A stretch of 64,000 nt of DNA from Taibaiella sp. (GTDB taxonomy: Bacteria > Bacteroidota > Bacteroidia > Chitinophagales > Chitinophagaceae). Every line of letters starts with the position of its first letter. The stretch's first letter is position 1. The translations under genes and the position numbers were made by a program. Shown here one piece after another: positions 15,465 to 24,321 of the stretch. Below the pieces are notes generated by a model that was given only the letters and a program-made list of their open reading frames with translations, did not search any database and had not been told where the DNA came from. The stretch covers positions 310,001 to 374,000 of the forward strand of contig JAEUVV010000003.1 in NCBI GenBank assembly GCA_016786705.1. Direction: 5' to 3'.

Positions 15465-17087
15465 ATGCCCGCTAAAGCTATCGCAAGCCAGGTTTCTTAT
15501 GTTCCGGTACCCGAAACAGGTTATTTTTCAAAACTTGTGAATGACTATGTCAATGAAAATCCGGATCTGCAATCTTTTTATGCGTTTGAGCTCAATGATG
15601 CAGGTTTGAAAAAAGCGATCGACAACAGGAAGCATTTCCCGGTCGACCGCGAGGTTTTGCACGAGGTAATCAGTGAGCAGTATGCGGGACTTGAGCTTAG
15701 CCCGGCGGTTAAAGCAAACCTTGATTTGTTACGCGCTGAAAATACGTTTACCGTTTGTTCGGCGCACCAGCCTAACCTGATGACCGGTTATTTGTATTTT
15801 ATCTATAAAATCATTCATTCTGTAAAATTAGCGGCACATTTAAAGTCCCTGGACGATACCGCTAATTTTGTGCCTGTTTTTTATATCGGTTCAGAGGATA
15901 ATGACTTTGAAGAATTAGGGCATTTCAGGTTTGCCGGAAAGGTATTTGACTGGAATACTAAGCAAACCGGTGCAGTGGGCATGATGTCTGTGGACGAGCC
16001 ACTGGAACGCCTGATCAGGGAATTACTGCCCTTGCTTGGCCCCGCCGGAGTTTCAGAAAAATACCTGCGTAATACAATTGTATCAGCTTATAAAAAAGGA
16101 AACAGTATTGCTATGGCCACAAGGATCCTGATCAATGATTTGCTGGGATTCCTGGGGGTGCTGGTACTGGATGCCAATGATGCGCGCCTTAAAAGAAAAT
16201 TTATTGCTGTCATTAAAGAAGAAGTGTTGCGGCCCAAGGCATTCGAGCTCGTAAAGCAGGACTCTGATCGCCTGAACGAAACTTATAAAGCGCAGGCATT
16301 TTTCAGGCCGATCAACTTTTTTTACCTGAAAGAAGGCTTGAGGGAAAGAATTGAGTATATAAATAATGAATACCTGGTCTTAAATACGGAGCTTAAATTT
16401 TCAGCCGCAGCAATGGAGGAAGAGATAGAGGCGCACCCGGAGCGTTTTAGTCCGAACGTGATCTTAAGAGGCCTTTACCAGGAAAGCATCCTGCCCGATG
16501 TCGCTTTTATTGGCGGCGGTAGCGAGGTCGCTTACTGGATGCAATTAAAGTCGGTGTTCCGGCATTACCAGGTATACTACCCGGCTGTGATTTTACGGCA
16601 GTCGGCTGTTGTACTCGACCACAAAACGGCTGAAACGCAGGTGAAAGCCGGTCTTGATGATCATAGAATGTTTCTTAAAATAGCTGAACTTGTAGCTGAA
16701 TTAGTACATGCTGAAAAAGAAGAGCAGTGGAGCCTTGCAACTTATTTTGAACAGCTGGAACGCTGGAAAGCGGAACTTGCCAAAAAATATGTACCACTGG
16801 ACAAGAACCTGGGCGGAAGTATATCGGCTGTTTTAGCAAAGGTGCATGCGCAATTCGATATCCTGGATAAGAAGATCAACCGTTCTATCAAGAAAGGACT
16901 GGAGATACAGTTGGACCGTATTCATAGTTTTAAAGCGCATGCTTTTCCCAAGGATAGCCTGCAGGAGCGCTATGAAACGTTTCTTCCCTTCTATTTAAAT
17001 TATGGACAAAGCTTTTTCGAAGATTTATACCAACATACCGATCCTTTCGGGAAGCAATTCCTTGTGCTGAAATATAAAGAGCAATAG
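15465..17087 (+). CDS. bshC: Bacillithiol biosynthesis cysteine-adding enzyme BshC
   Basis: A protein of about 540 residues, the normal length for BshC. It has a Rossmann-like core with C-S-A-H-Q-P-N and the G-S-E-D-N-D-F motif, then a long C-terminal coiled-coil region (from about residue 410) ending with the Y-G-Q-S-F segment. BshC adds cysteine to glucosamine-malate in the last step of bacillithiol synthesis, the main low-molecular-weight thiol of many Bacteroidota. The ATG at 15465 was chosen because a promoter -7 element overlaps the upstream GTG frame. It stands alone and diverges from the his operon. Confidence 0.93.
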   Translation: MPAKAIASQVSYVPVPETGYFSKLVNDYVNENPDLQSFYAFELNDAGLKKAIDNRKHFPVDREVLHEVISEQYAGLELSPAVKANLDLLRAENTFTVCSAHQPNLMTGYLYFIYKIIHSVKLAAHLKSLDDTANFVPVFYIGSEDNDFEELGHFRFAGKVFDWNTKQTGAVGMMSVDEPLERLIRELLPLLGPAGVSEKYLRNTIVSAYKKGNSIAMATRILINDLLGFLGVLVLDANDARLKRKFIAVIKEEVLRPKAFELVKQDSDRLNETYKAQAFFRPINFFYLKEGLRERIEYINNEYLVLNTELKFSAAAMEEEIEAHPERFSPNVILRGLYQESILPDVAFIGGGSEVAYWMQLKSVFRHYQVYYPAVILRQSAVVLDHKTAETQVKAGLDDHRMFLKIAELVAELVHAEKEEQWSLATYFEQLERWKAELAKKYVPLDKNLGGSISAVLAKVHAQFDILDKKINRSIKKGLEIQLDRIHSFKAHAFPKDSLQERYETFLPFYLNYGQSFFEDLYQHTDPFGKQFLVLKYKEQ

Positions 17088-17141
17088 TAATTAATGGTTA
17101 ATTATAAATTATTGATTATAACAATTAACAATTATAATACC

Positions 17142-17591
17142 TTATTTTTCCCTGGAGTCCAGAACTATGGTAACGGGGCCATCATTTAGAAGATTTACTT
17201 TCATATCTGCCCCGAAAACACCGGTGGCTACTGTTTTTCCGGAAAGCTCAGCGACCATACCACAGAATTGTTCATACAATGGGATAGCTACTTCGGGTCT
17301 TGCTGCTTCAATATAAGAAGGCCGGTTGCCTTTACGGGTCTGTGCCAGTAAGGTAAACTGGCTCACGACTAAAATATCGCCGGCTACATCTTTTACGGAC
17401 AGGTTCATTAAACCATGCTCATCCGAAAAAATACGCATCTGGACCAGCTTATGGGCTGCATATTCCAGGTCTTTAACCGTATCATCCTGTGCAATGCCTG
17501 CTAAAACCAATAAGCCTTGCCCTATGGATGAATGCAGGTTGCCGGATATACTGACCGATGCTTCTTTTACTCTTTGAATAACTAATTTCAT
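17142..17591 (-). CDS. dtd: D-aminoacyl-tRNA deacylase
   Basis: A protein of about 149 residues starting M-K-L-V-I-Q-R-V, a typical Dtd opening. The S-Q-F-T-L-L motif and the late N-D-G-P-V-T cross-subunit motif (Gly-cisPro type) are intact. It removes D-amino acids, and glycine mischarged on tRNA-Ala, from tRNAs. The ATG at 17591 is preferred to one 48 bases upstream because the extra 16 residues are hydrophobic and foreign to the family. It is convergent with bshC. Confidence 0.95.
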   Translation of the reverse strand: MKLVIQRVKEASVSISGNLHSSIGQGLLVLAGIAQDDTVKDLEYAAHKLVQMRIFSDEHGLMNLSVKDVAGDILVVSQFTLLAQTRKGNRPSYIEAARPEVAIPLYEQFCGMVAELSGKTVATGVFGADMKVNLLNDGPVTIVLDSREK

Positions 17592-17677
17592 GGCTGCAAA
17601 AATAGGCAGGAAAAAATAAAAATGGTTCGCAGTAGACACTGCAAACCATTACATTTATTAAATATAGGGCTGAAAAA

Positions 17678-18556
17678 CTAAATTTGTCCCAGGCGGATAC
17701 CGAAGCTTATGGGTTGCTGTTTCAGGTCGGTACCTTTATACATATTGGTCAACTGGTAGCTGGCAAAAAATCTTAAGCTATTAATGCCGATCTCGCCGAT
17801 TACGTTTACATTGAATTCGTTAAAGTTGTACAAATCGTGATTTTTCTGTGTGCCGAATTCTGCAGATTGCTGTTTGGTCCAGGTATTCAGGTTATAGCCC
17901 GCGCTGGCACCGAAGCCGTAGGTCAGCCAGTTCTTCTTATCGATCTTATGGTTGAAATTCACCATCAGGGGTACGGTTAGGAAGTTTTGGGAAAGCTTAT
18001 TTTTGGTAAACTTCATGTCCGCGTCATTGCTCAGTTTATCTTTGGGATCAGAGTGATGCGTTAAGCTGGTTTTGTAACGGAAGTTATAGATCTGCAAGCC
18101 GATACCGGAATATAAGTTCAACTTGAAATTCTTGTTGCGGATCACTTTATAGTTCACCATTACCGGGTAGATATTCACATTCCAGGAGCGGCCGTTGCGC
18201 AGGTCAAACCAGTCTTCCTGTACACCATAGTTGTTAGTCAAAGCATTGCCGGGGCCATATACCGATTGATCCTGTATAAAGTTTAAACCCAGGTCTACAA
18301 GTCCCCAATGGGTCTGGATCCTTGGCGATTTATCACCATAGACATTCTTCTTATTGCTTATTTTGACACCGTGGTTGCTTATGCTTATGTAGTTGCCACT
18401 TTCTCCATCTTTACCGTTTTTGCCATCTTTTCCGGCTTCTCCGATTATGATAATGGTGTCTTCACTGGCTACTGTTTTGTCTTGTGCACTTGCATTGAAG
18501 GCGCCCGCCATGGTCAGGGCTAAAATGATGCTTTGGGTTATTGGACTATTTTTCAT
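17678..18556 (-). CDS. Outer-membrane beta-barrel protein with collagen-like segment
   Basis: A 292-residue exported protein. It has a signal peptide (A-F-N-A-S-A-Q), then a short Gly-X-Y stretch (G-K-D-G-K-N-G-K-D-G-E-S-G, about residues 43-55), then about 220 residues of alternating polar/hydrophobic strands like small eight-stranded outer-membrane barrels (PorT/OmpA-like). It follows an anti-sigma and an ECF sigma gene at 14 bases, so it is probably a target or partner of that envelope-responsive unit. The function is unknown. The collagen-like stretch next to the signal peptide is unusual and would be exposed on the periplasmic or external side. Confidence 0.75.
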   Translation of the reverse strand: MKNSPITQSIILALTMAGAFNASAQDKTVASEDTIIIIGEAGKDGKNGKDGESGNYISISNHGVKISNKKNVYGDKSPRIQTHWGLVDLGLNFIQDQSVYGPGNALTNNYGVQEDWFDLRNGRSWNVNIYPVMVNYKVIRNKNFKLNLYSGIGLQIYNFRYKTSLTHHSDPKDKLSNDADMKFTKNKLSQNFLTVPLMVNFNHKIDKKNWLTYGFGASAGYNLNTWTKQQSAEFGTQKNHDLYNFNEFNVNVIGEIGINSLRFFASYQLTNMYKGTDLKQQPISFGIRLGQI

Positions 18557-18570
18557 CGCTTATGTGTTTT

Positions 18571-19386
18571 TTATAATTTAAATTTTATGCTTCTTTTTTC
18601 GTTGTTGCCTATTGCTATTTCTACTGTAGTATTGTTTTTACGGTCCCCGAAGATCCATTGTCCCGCCTTTATCATTTCGGGCAGCAGCCCGTTTGACGTT
18701 TCCAGCTTCAGCTCATCCGGGCTTTTTACAGGTGCGGGTAAGCTTACGTAATAGTTGTTATGCGTACCGGCTGCTTCCTGTAGCTTACTACTGTTAACCC
18801 GGCTTACTCCGGAGGCATCACCCTGGTAGATACTGGCTACGGCAGACCTGGATGCTGGTACCGTTTCACTGCCCGCTATGGCAAGTTTTAGCTCCTGGCC
18901 CCGGTCTTTTTGATGCACTTGTCTGGACCTGTTCGGTTGTGGTACTTTCCTGCTGCCTGGTTTGCGTTCCAGTGAATCTGCGGCTAACTGGTGCATAGGC
19001 GCCTGCACGGCCTGGTGAATTTTATCGGACTTGGCGAGACCCCCATCCAGCTGCGCTACCTCATGATTATTCACCCGGAGCAATATACCTGTAGCCAGGA
19101 TTAAGGCTATTCCTGCCGCAATGCCCCATGCCGGTTTAAAAGTTTTTTTGATCTGCATCGGCGGCAGTTCATATTCACTACCCTTTTCCAGGTAGGAGAA
19201 ATCGATCAACGGCAGGTTATCATCCTGTGTCAGGTATACAGAGGCATACTCTTCATATAGTGCTTTATATTCCGGGAAAGCCACGATCTGCGCCCATACT
19301 TTCCCGGCCTGCTCCGTATCCAGTTCATTATCCAGCAAGAGTAAGATCTGCTCTTCCATATAGGCCTCTTCAAACTGCTCCATCAC
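18571..19386 (-). CDS. Anti-sigma factor-like membrane protein
   Basis: A 271-residue protein with an N-terminal acidic helical domain of about 90 residues, one transmembrane helix (W-G-I-A-A-G-I-A-L-I-L-A-T-G-I-L-L, about residues 95-111), then a long, low-complexity, Ser/Arg/Lys-rich exported part. Its start overlaps the stop of the ECF sigma gene by 4 bases, the usual arrangement for a cognate anti-sigma. It lacks an obvious zinc-binding anti-sigma motif (H-x3-C-x2-C), so it is called from position and topology. Confidence 0.75.
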   Translation of the reverse strand: MMEQFEEAYMEEQILLLLDNELDTEQAGKVWAQIVAFPEYKALYEEYASVYLTQDDNLPLIDFSYLEKGSEYELPPMQIKKTFKPAWGIAAGIALILATGILLRVNNHEVAQLDGGLAKSDKIHQAVQAPMHQLAADSLERKPGSRKVPQPNRSRQVHQKDRGQELKLAIAGSETVPASRSAVASIYQGDASGVSRVNSSKLQEAAGTHNNYYVSLPAPVKSPDELKLETSNGLLPEMIKAGQWIFGDRKNNTTVEIAIGNNEKRSIKFKL

Positions 19387-19865
19387 AACAATTGCTTTTT
19401 TTGGATTAAATAATTTTTTAATAATTTTCGTGCCCGGTGCAGGTATACTTTCACCTGGCTTTCATTCAGACCGGTAATTTTTCCTATCTCCTGGTAATTA
19501 TAACCTTCATAATCTTTCAACAGGATTAGTTGTTTACTTCGCTGGTCTAATATTTTTAATGCTTCTTGTAAATAGGCGCGCCATTCATTTTTGCTTTGTT
19601 CGTTACTCGTAATGATTTCCGGGATATGTTCCATTTCTTTCGGCTTGTCCCGCCGGTAATAATCCATGCATCGCCGGTGTGCCACGGTAAACAAATAGCT
19701 TTTTCCTTTATCGAAATCTATAGACTCATGCCTGGTCCATAAGACTTCAAATGCCTGCTGTACCACGTCCTTCGCTTCTTCCGCATCATTGATGGTCTTT
19801 AAAGCAAAGCGAAAGACATTATTAGCCCACTCTTTTACAATATGATTATATTCAGCCCTCGTCAT
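19383..19865 (-). CDS. ECF RNA polymerase sigma factor
   Basis: A 160-residue sigma-70 family protein with regions sigma2 (D-A-E-E-A-K-D-V-V-Q-Q-A-F and Y-L-F-T-V-A-H-R-R-C-M-D) and sigma4 (L-K-D-Y-E-G-Y-N-Y-Q-E-I-G-K-I-T-G helix-turn-helix), without regions 1 and 3. This is a Bacteroidota ECF type. It is the first gene of a three-gene unit with an anti-sigma-like membrane protein and a beta-barrel protein. Self-regulation is likely by analogy, but no promoter motif was identified upstream. Confidence 0.93.
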   Translation of the reverse strand: MTRAEYNHIVKEWANNVFRFALKTINDAEEAKDVVQQAFEVLWTRHESIDFDKGKSYLFTVAHRRCMDYYRRDKPKEMEHIPEIITSNEQSKNEWRAYLQEALKILDQRSKQLILLKDYEGYNYQEIGKITGLNESQVKVYLHRARKLLKNYLIQKKQLL

Positions 19866-20053
19866 TTAATAGTTAATCGCAGTAGGGATAGAAAAGTTAC
19901 AAAATGAATGAATATTTTTTTATTTAATAACGGGTCTTTATATTTTAGAAGCAACAGGATTATTTCCGGGCATGCTTTTCCCGGGACAAATGTCCTTTTT
20001 TAAATTTCCTTCTTTCCTGATTTTTGTCCTTCCAAAATTACAAAAGCGAAACA

Positions 20054-20743
20054 ATGAAAAATGATATTAAAACAATAGCCTTTGATGCGGATGATACGTT
20101 ATGGATCAATGAAACTTATTTCCGGGAAGCCGAAAAGCAGTTCTGCAGCTTATTGGAAAATGAGCTGCCGGCACATCTGGTATCGGAGGAGTTGTTTGCT
20201 ACAGAAATGAAAAACCTGCCCTTGTATGGCTATGGTGTAAAAGGATTTGTATTGAGTATGATAGAAACAGCGGGCAGGATTGCCGGTACTAATGCCTCAT
20301 TGGGCCTGGTGCATAAAATTATTACGATCGGGCAGGAATTGCTGCAAAAGCCGGTTGAACTATTGGAAGGGGTAACAGAAACGCTCGAACAGCTCAGCGG
20401 AAAATACAGGTTGATCGTCGCTACCAAAGGCGATTTGCTGGATCAGGAACGGAAGTTGCAGCAATCAGGTGTGGAAAGCTACTTTCACCATATTGAAATA
20501 ATGAGCGATAAAAAGAACAGTGATTATCAAAAGCTGCTGCAACAACTGGACTGCCGGCCTGAAAATTTCCTGATGCTGGGCAATTCGATCAAATCGGATA
20601 TACTGCCCGTATTGGAATTAGGCGGATTTGGCGCGCATATCCCCTATTCTATTACCTGGGCCCATGAACAGCATGAGCATGAGCCCGAGCACCGTAATTT
20701 TGTAGCTTTAAAGCAAATAAATGAAATATTGAATTATTTATAG
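20054..20743 (+). CDS. HAD family hydrolase
   Basis: A HAD superfamily phosphatase of about 229 residues. It has D-A-D-D-T-L-W as motif I (residues 9-15), A-T-K-G-D as the motif II region, a lysine in S-D-K-K-N-S-D and late acidic residues in L-G-N-S-I-K-S-D. The pattern fits YjjG/phosphoglycolate-phosphatase-like subfamily I enzymes; the substrate is unknown. The ATG at 20054 places motif I at the normal distance from the N-terminus, so an upstream in-frame start at 20024 is rejected. A GNAT gene follows after 2 bases. Confidence 0.88.
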   Translation: MKNDIKTIAFDADDTLWINETYFREAEKQFCSLLENELPAHLVSEELFATEMKNLPLYGYGVKGFVLSMIETAGRIAGTNASLGLVHKIITIGQELLQKPVELLEGVTETLEQLSGKYRLIVATKGDLLDQERKLQQSGVESYFHHIEIMSDKKNSDYQKLLQQLDCRPENFLMLGNSIKSDILPVLELGGFGAHIPYSITWAHEQHEHEPEHRNFVALKQINEILNYL

Positions 20744-20745
20744 CT

Positions 20746-21276
20746 ATGGAAATAACTATCAGGCAGGAGCAATTATCCGATCACGCTATCGTTTTTCAAT
20801 TGATAGCAGCAGCATTCCGGGATGAGATGTACAGTGATAAAAGGGAACAGTTCCTGGTAGCACGCTTAAGAAATACGGAAGATTTTATCCCGGATTTGTC
20901 ATTAGTAGCCGAAGTGGACGGCAGGATAGTCGCTTATATTTTATTGACAGCCATTAAAATTATCAGCACTAATGAAGAGATTCCTTCTTTAGCGCTGGCA
21001 CCTGTGGCCGTCTTACCTGTATTCCAGGGAAAGGGCCTGGGAGCGGCATTGATAGAAAAGGCACATGGTATAGCAAGGGACCTGGGCTATCAATCCGTTA
21101 TTGTACTGGGGCATGAAAAGTATTACCCGAAATTTGGTTATCAACCCCTGCATTATTTCAACCTATCACTACCATTTGAGGCTCCGCCGGAAAACTGTAT
21201 GGCTATCGAGCTGGTGCCTGGCGCTTTAAAAGGACTGGACGGCAAGGTCGTATATCCGGCTGCGTTTTTTGAATAA
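20746..21276 (+). CDS. GNAT N-acetyltransferase
   Basis: A 176-residue YhbS-like acetyltransferase. The acetyl-CoA loop is Q-G-K-G-L-G-A-A-L (motif A), preceded by L-A-P-V-A-V-L-P, with a C-terminal Y-Y-P-K-F-G-Y segment. The substrate is unknown. Its start is 2 bases after the HAD gene stop, so the pair is an operon. A strong hairpin follows it. Confidence 0.88.
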   Translation: MEITIRQEQLSDHAIVFQLIAAAFRDEMYSDKREQFLVARLRNTEDFIPDLSLVAEVDGRIVAYILLTAIKIISTNEEIPSLALAPVAVLPVFQGKGLGAALIEKAHGIARDLGYQSVIVLGHEKYYPKFGYQPLHYFNLSLPFEAPPENCMAIELVPGALKGLDGKVVYPAAFFE

Positions 21277-21277
21277 A

Positions 21278-21305
21278 AAAAGCGGGACCATTTCCCGCTT
21301 TATTA
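21278..21305. terminator. Bidirectional terminator between GNAT and ctaA
   Basis: The hairpin AAGCGGGA-CCAT-TTCCCGCTT is flanked by an A-run on the left and T-rich sequence on the right, so it can terminate both convergent genes. Confidence 0.8.
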
Positions 21306-22388
21306 TTATTTAGTACCCACCTCTGTTTTTGTCCTGATCAGGTAGATCTGCAGGATCATGCTGAACATAAAGAACATGGCGACCATCTGGTGGCACAGCG
21401 CTATTGTTTCAAACGCCTGCCACTTATTGGCCTGGATTGTATTGCTGGATAATAAAGTGAAAATACCCAGGAGCACCTGGATAAGGACAAATACGAGCGG
21501 CGTATATTTAAAACGGTTGAAAACAGCGGATATTTTTATTGGCGCTGCTTTTACAGTATACCATATGGTCAGGAGCAGGATCAGGTAGGCCAGGCCACGG
21601 TGCATAAAATGGATCGTGATTTTATTTTCCAGCATATAGTGCCCCGATGGGGACTGGTCCATATTTTCCGGTATCCACATCCCGTTAATGGTAGGCCAGG
21701 TTGCCGCTACTGTCGCCGCCTTGTGCCCCGCCATAAGCGCTCCATATATAAATTGGATGCCGATAGCGACAAGGATAATGATAGCGAGCCTGTTTAAAGC
21801 AGCCGCAAGCACCTTCTTATGATCGGGAATCAATAATTTTAAAGCAAACCAAAACACATAAGCGCCTAAGACCATAGCCAGTACAAAGTGCATGGCCAGC
21901 CGGGTCGGTCTTACATAAATCGCGTCGCCCACTAGCCCGCTGGCTACCATGATCCAGCCTATAGCGCCTTGTAAGGCCCCCAGCACGAACATGCCTACAA
22001 TCGGCATTACCATGTCTTTTGTAAAATACTTCCGGACTAAAAAGTAGATAAACGGAAGCGCGAACACCAGACCGATCAGTCGTGCCCATAAGCGGTGAAA
22101 CCATTCCCAGAAGAAAATAAACTTGAAATCAGAAACGGTGAAATCATTGTTCAGGTATTTGAACTGTGGTGATTCCTGGTATTTGGAAAACTCTTCCGCC
22201 CATTGCTGCTCATTCAGGGGGGGCAAAGTCCCGGTGACAATATTCCATTCTGTTATGGATAATCCTGAACCGGAAAGCCGGGTAATACCGCCTAATAAGG
22301 TCTGAATAATTACCATACCTACACCGATCAGCAGCCAGATGGCCACCGTCCGGTTCTTACGTGCCTGATCGTTAAATTCCTGAATCAT
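21306..22388 (-). CDS. ctaA: Heme A synthase, COX15/CtaA family
   Basis: A protein of about 360 residues with eight predicted membrane segments and conserved histidines in F-W-E-W-F-H-R-L-W-A-R and later in H-F-M-H-R-G and C-H-Q. The family motif L-L-G-G-I-T-R-L-S-G-S-G-L-S-I-T-E-W is present near the N-terminus. It oxidises the heme O methyl group to the formyl group of heme A for cytochrome oxidase. The ATG at 22388 is preferred to a TTG three codons upstream. ctaB or oxidase genes are not adjacent. Confidence 0.94.
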   Translation of the reverse strand: MIQEFNDQARKNRTVAIWLLIGVGMVIIQTLLGGITRLSGSGLSITEWNIVTGTLPPLNEQQWAEEFSKYQESPQFKYLNNDFTVSDFKFIFFWEWFHRLWARLIGLVFALPFIYFLVRKYFTKDMVMPIVGMFVLGALQGAIGWIMVASGLVGDAIYVRPTRLAMHFVLAMVLGAYVFWFALKLLIPDHKKVLAAALNRLAIIILVAIGIQFIYGALMAGHKAATVAATWPTINGMWIPENMDQSPSGHYMLENKITIHFMHRGLAYLILLLTIWYTVKAAPIKISAVFNRFKYTPLVFVLIQVLLGIFTLLSSNTIQANKWQAFETIALCHQMVAMFFMFSMILQIYLIRTKTEVGTK

Positions 22389-22568
22389 TTTGTACAAAAA
22401 AATTTGCCAAAGTTAAGCCTCAATTCGGCTCTTATCGCATTTTCCGCCAAATATTTAGTTTTATCATTTTTTTCATATATTAGCTTTTTGTTGATATTTT
22501 TTGTGCATTGAAAGAAAGTGCCATACGCAGATAATAAAATATTTCCCTAATCATCATCTGATTTGAAA

Positions 22569-23702
22569 ATGAAAAAAATAATACCATCTTTTTGTTTAGC
22601 CCTGATCGCATCAGCAGGCTTTTTACAGGTAAATGCACAATCCGGCTTTTGGATTGTCGGCGGGCAGAATGCCGTAGAAGGCCAGTTCCCCTGGATCGGT
22701 GACATAAGAGCCAAAAGCGGGACTATCCAATACCATTACTGCGGCTCCGCATTAATTCACCCCTATTGGGCAATAACCGCTGCTCATTGCCTTATGGGTG
22801 ATGAATTTGGTATAGATAATCCTACTCATGTACGCTTTAATACGGTAAGTACAAATGCCCAGCAAGTAAACCTCAATGGCGGTGTTTCCGCGGAGATCGA
22901 TACCTTTTTCAGGCATATGTCTTTTAGTATGAACATGGGCTTGGGTAATGGCTATGACCTGGGACTGATCAAATTAAAGGAACCCGTTACCGGTATCGTA
23001 CCGATCGCTTTACCGCAACAGGCCGATACGGCTCATTATTACCAGGCTGACCGCTTGGTAACCACAGCCGGCTGGGGCCTGGTAGATACTTTCAGTATGG
23101 CGGCGGCAGACATCATGAAATGGACCCACACTAAGATTATAGGGCGGGCACTGTGTAATGATTACTACCAGGGCAATATGTCGGTAGGCCCGGTAACAGA
23201 GCGCGTGACTTGCGTAGGGTATAATGGCAATGATCCGCAATCCGGCGCTGCGGCGGGAGACAGCGGCGGCCCGCTGTGGCTCGAAGATAATGAAACGAAA
23301 TATATAATAGGTGTGGTCAGCGGCGGCGGAGGAGCAGCCACTACCCTTTTTGAACAGCCGGGCATTTATACCAATATCGCTTATTTCAGGCCCTGGATCG
23401 ACTCTGTTATGGCTGCGAATCCCACCTCAATGCCTAAAACAGATGGTTTTAATGACCAGAATATAAATATTGGTATGGGACAGGATGCTATTAAATTAAA
23501 AATAGGGGATATCAGCTCCGCAACCATTTTCGTACAATTAAGCAATATAGAGGGCAAGGTACTTCATCAACAGACGATACATCAGCCTAAATTCCGTACG
23601 TTCCTGATCCCTGTTTCGGGTTTTGCGCAAGGTATGTACGTGATCCGGGTTTATGATAATGCCGGAAATCATTTATACCGTAAACTGCATCATGTAAGGT
23701 AA
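22569..23702 (+). CDS. Secreted trypsin-like serine protease with T9SS sorting domain
   Basis: A 377-residue S1-family protease. The signal peptide ends near V-N-A-Q, and I-V-G-G follows after a very short pro-segment, so activation would need removal of only a few residues. The catalytic triad is intact: H73 (T-A-A-H-C), D130 (Y-D-L-G-L-I) and S232 (G-D-S-G-G-P-L). After residue 285 comes a C-terminal domain of about 80 residues with the type A sorting pattern (G-M-Y-V-I-R-V near the end), so it is probably exported through the type IX system and anchored or released. The ATG at 22569 is chosen over a TTG two codons earlier. It is not in an operon. Confidence 0.92.
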   Translation: MKKIIPSFCLALIASAGFLQVNAQSGFWIVGGQNAVEGQFPWIGDIRAKSGTIQYHYCGSALIHPYWAITAAHCLMGDEFGIDNPTHVRFNTVSTNAQQVNLNGGVSAEIDTFFRHMSFSMNMGLGNGYDLGLIKLKEPVTGIVPIALPQQADTAHYYQADRLVTTAGWGLVDTFSMAAADIMKWTHTKIIGRALCNDYYQGNMSVGPVTERVTCVGYNGNDPQSGAAAGDSGGPLWLEDNETKYIIGVVSGGGGAATTLFEQPGIYTNIAYFRPWIDSVMAANPTSMPKTDGFNDQNINIGMGQDAIKLKIGDISSATIFVQLSNIEGKVLHQQTIHQPKFRTFLIPVSGFAQGMYVIRVYDNAGNHLYRKLHHVR

Positions 23703-23905
23703 GCTATTAACCATAACAACATTAAACGGTTAACCGGATTTACGGGAAAACAACTTTACACTGATCCCTGATGCTTAAAATCAGGGCAAGCGGGCCGGGG
23801 AAGTTTTTGACAAATTTCTGAAAAATGCGGTAGCAGGATTCGGACAAATATGCCTCCGAAAAGAGTATCTTTGCGGCGTCTTAAAAACGTTGACGTTTTA
23901 TATAA

Positions 23906-24304
23906 ATGGAATTAATCACGAAGAAAATTGTAATGACCAAGGATATTGGTATCCATGGGAATTTATTTGGCGGTATTCTTATGGCCTGGATCGATGAGGC
24001 CGCAGGATCTTTCGCGACAGAGTATTGCCAGACCCAGAATATGGTAACCCTGCGGGTCGGGGAGCTTTTGTTCAAAAAGCCTTTAAAAGCAGGTAACCAT
24101 ATCAGGCTTTACGGGGAAGTGACCAAGGTCGGTAATACTTCTATCACTTTAACTGTTGAGGCTAGGAAATATAGTGTTTATAATGCTGAAGAAACAGTAG
24201 CCTGTACCACCTCCGCAACTTTTGTGCGTATCGATGATGACGGGAATCCCCGCGCATTAGACGAAAAAGTAAAAGAAAAATTTAAAAATGGTATCTTAGC
24301 ATAA
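23906..24304 (+). CDS. Acyl-CoA thioesterase (hotdog fold, YciA/BACH-like)
   Basis: A 132-residue single-hotdog protein with the family features G-N-L-F-G-G-I-L-M-A-W-I-D-E-A-A (the Asp is the likely catalytic residue) and a conserved hydrophobic hairpin. It hydrolyses acyl-CoAs; the chain preference is unknown. A -7-like TATCTTTG lies at 23866-23873, 33 bases before the start, without a clear -33. The hmgA gene follows after 17 bases, probably in one transcript. Confidence 0.9.
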   Translation: MELITKKIVMTKDIGIHGNLFGGILMAWIDEAAGSFATEYCQTQNMVTLRVGELLFKKPLKAGNHIRLYGEVTKVGNTSITLTVEARKYSVYNAEETVACTTSATFVRIDDDGNPRALDEKVKEKFKNGILA

Positions 24305-24321
24305 TTATAAAATAGTTTCAA

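Noticed and set aside
17088..17141. A regulatory element in the AT-rich gap between bshC and dtd
   Set aside because: It is simple TTAAT-type low-complexity sequence between convergent genes with no clear hairpin.
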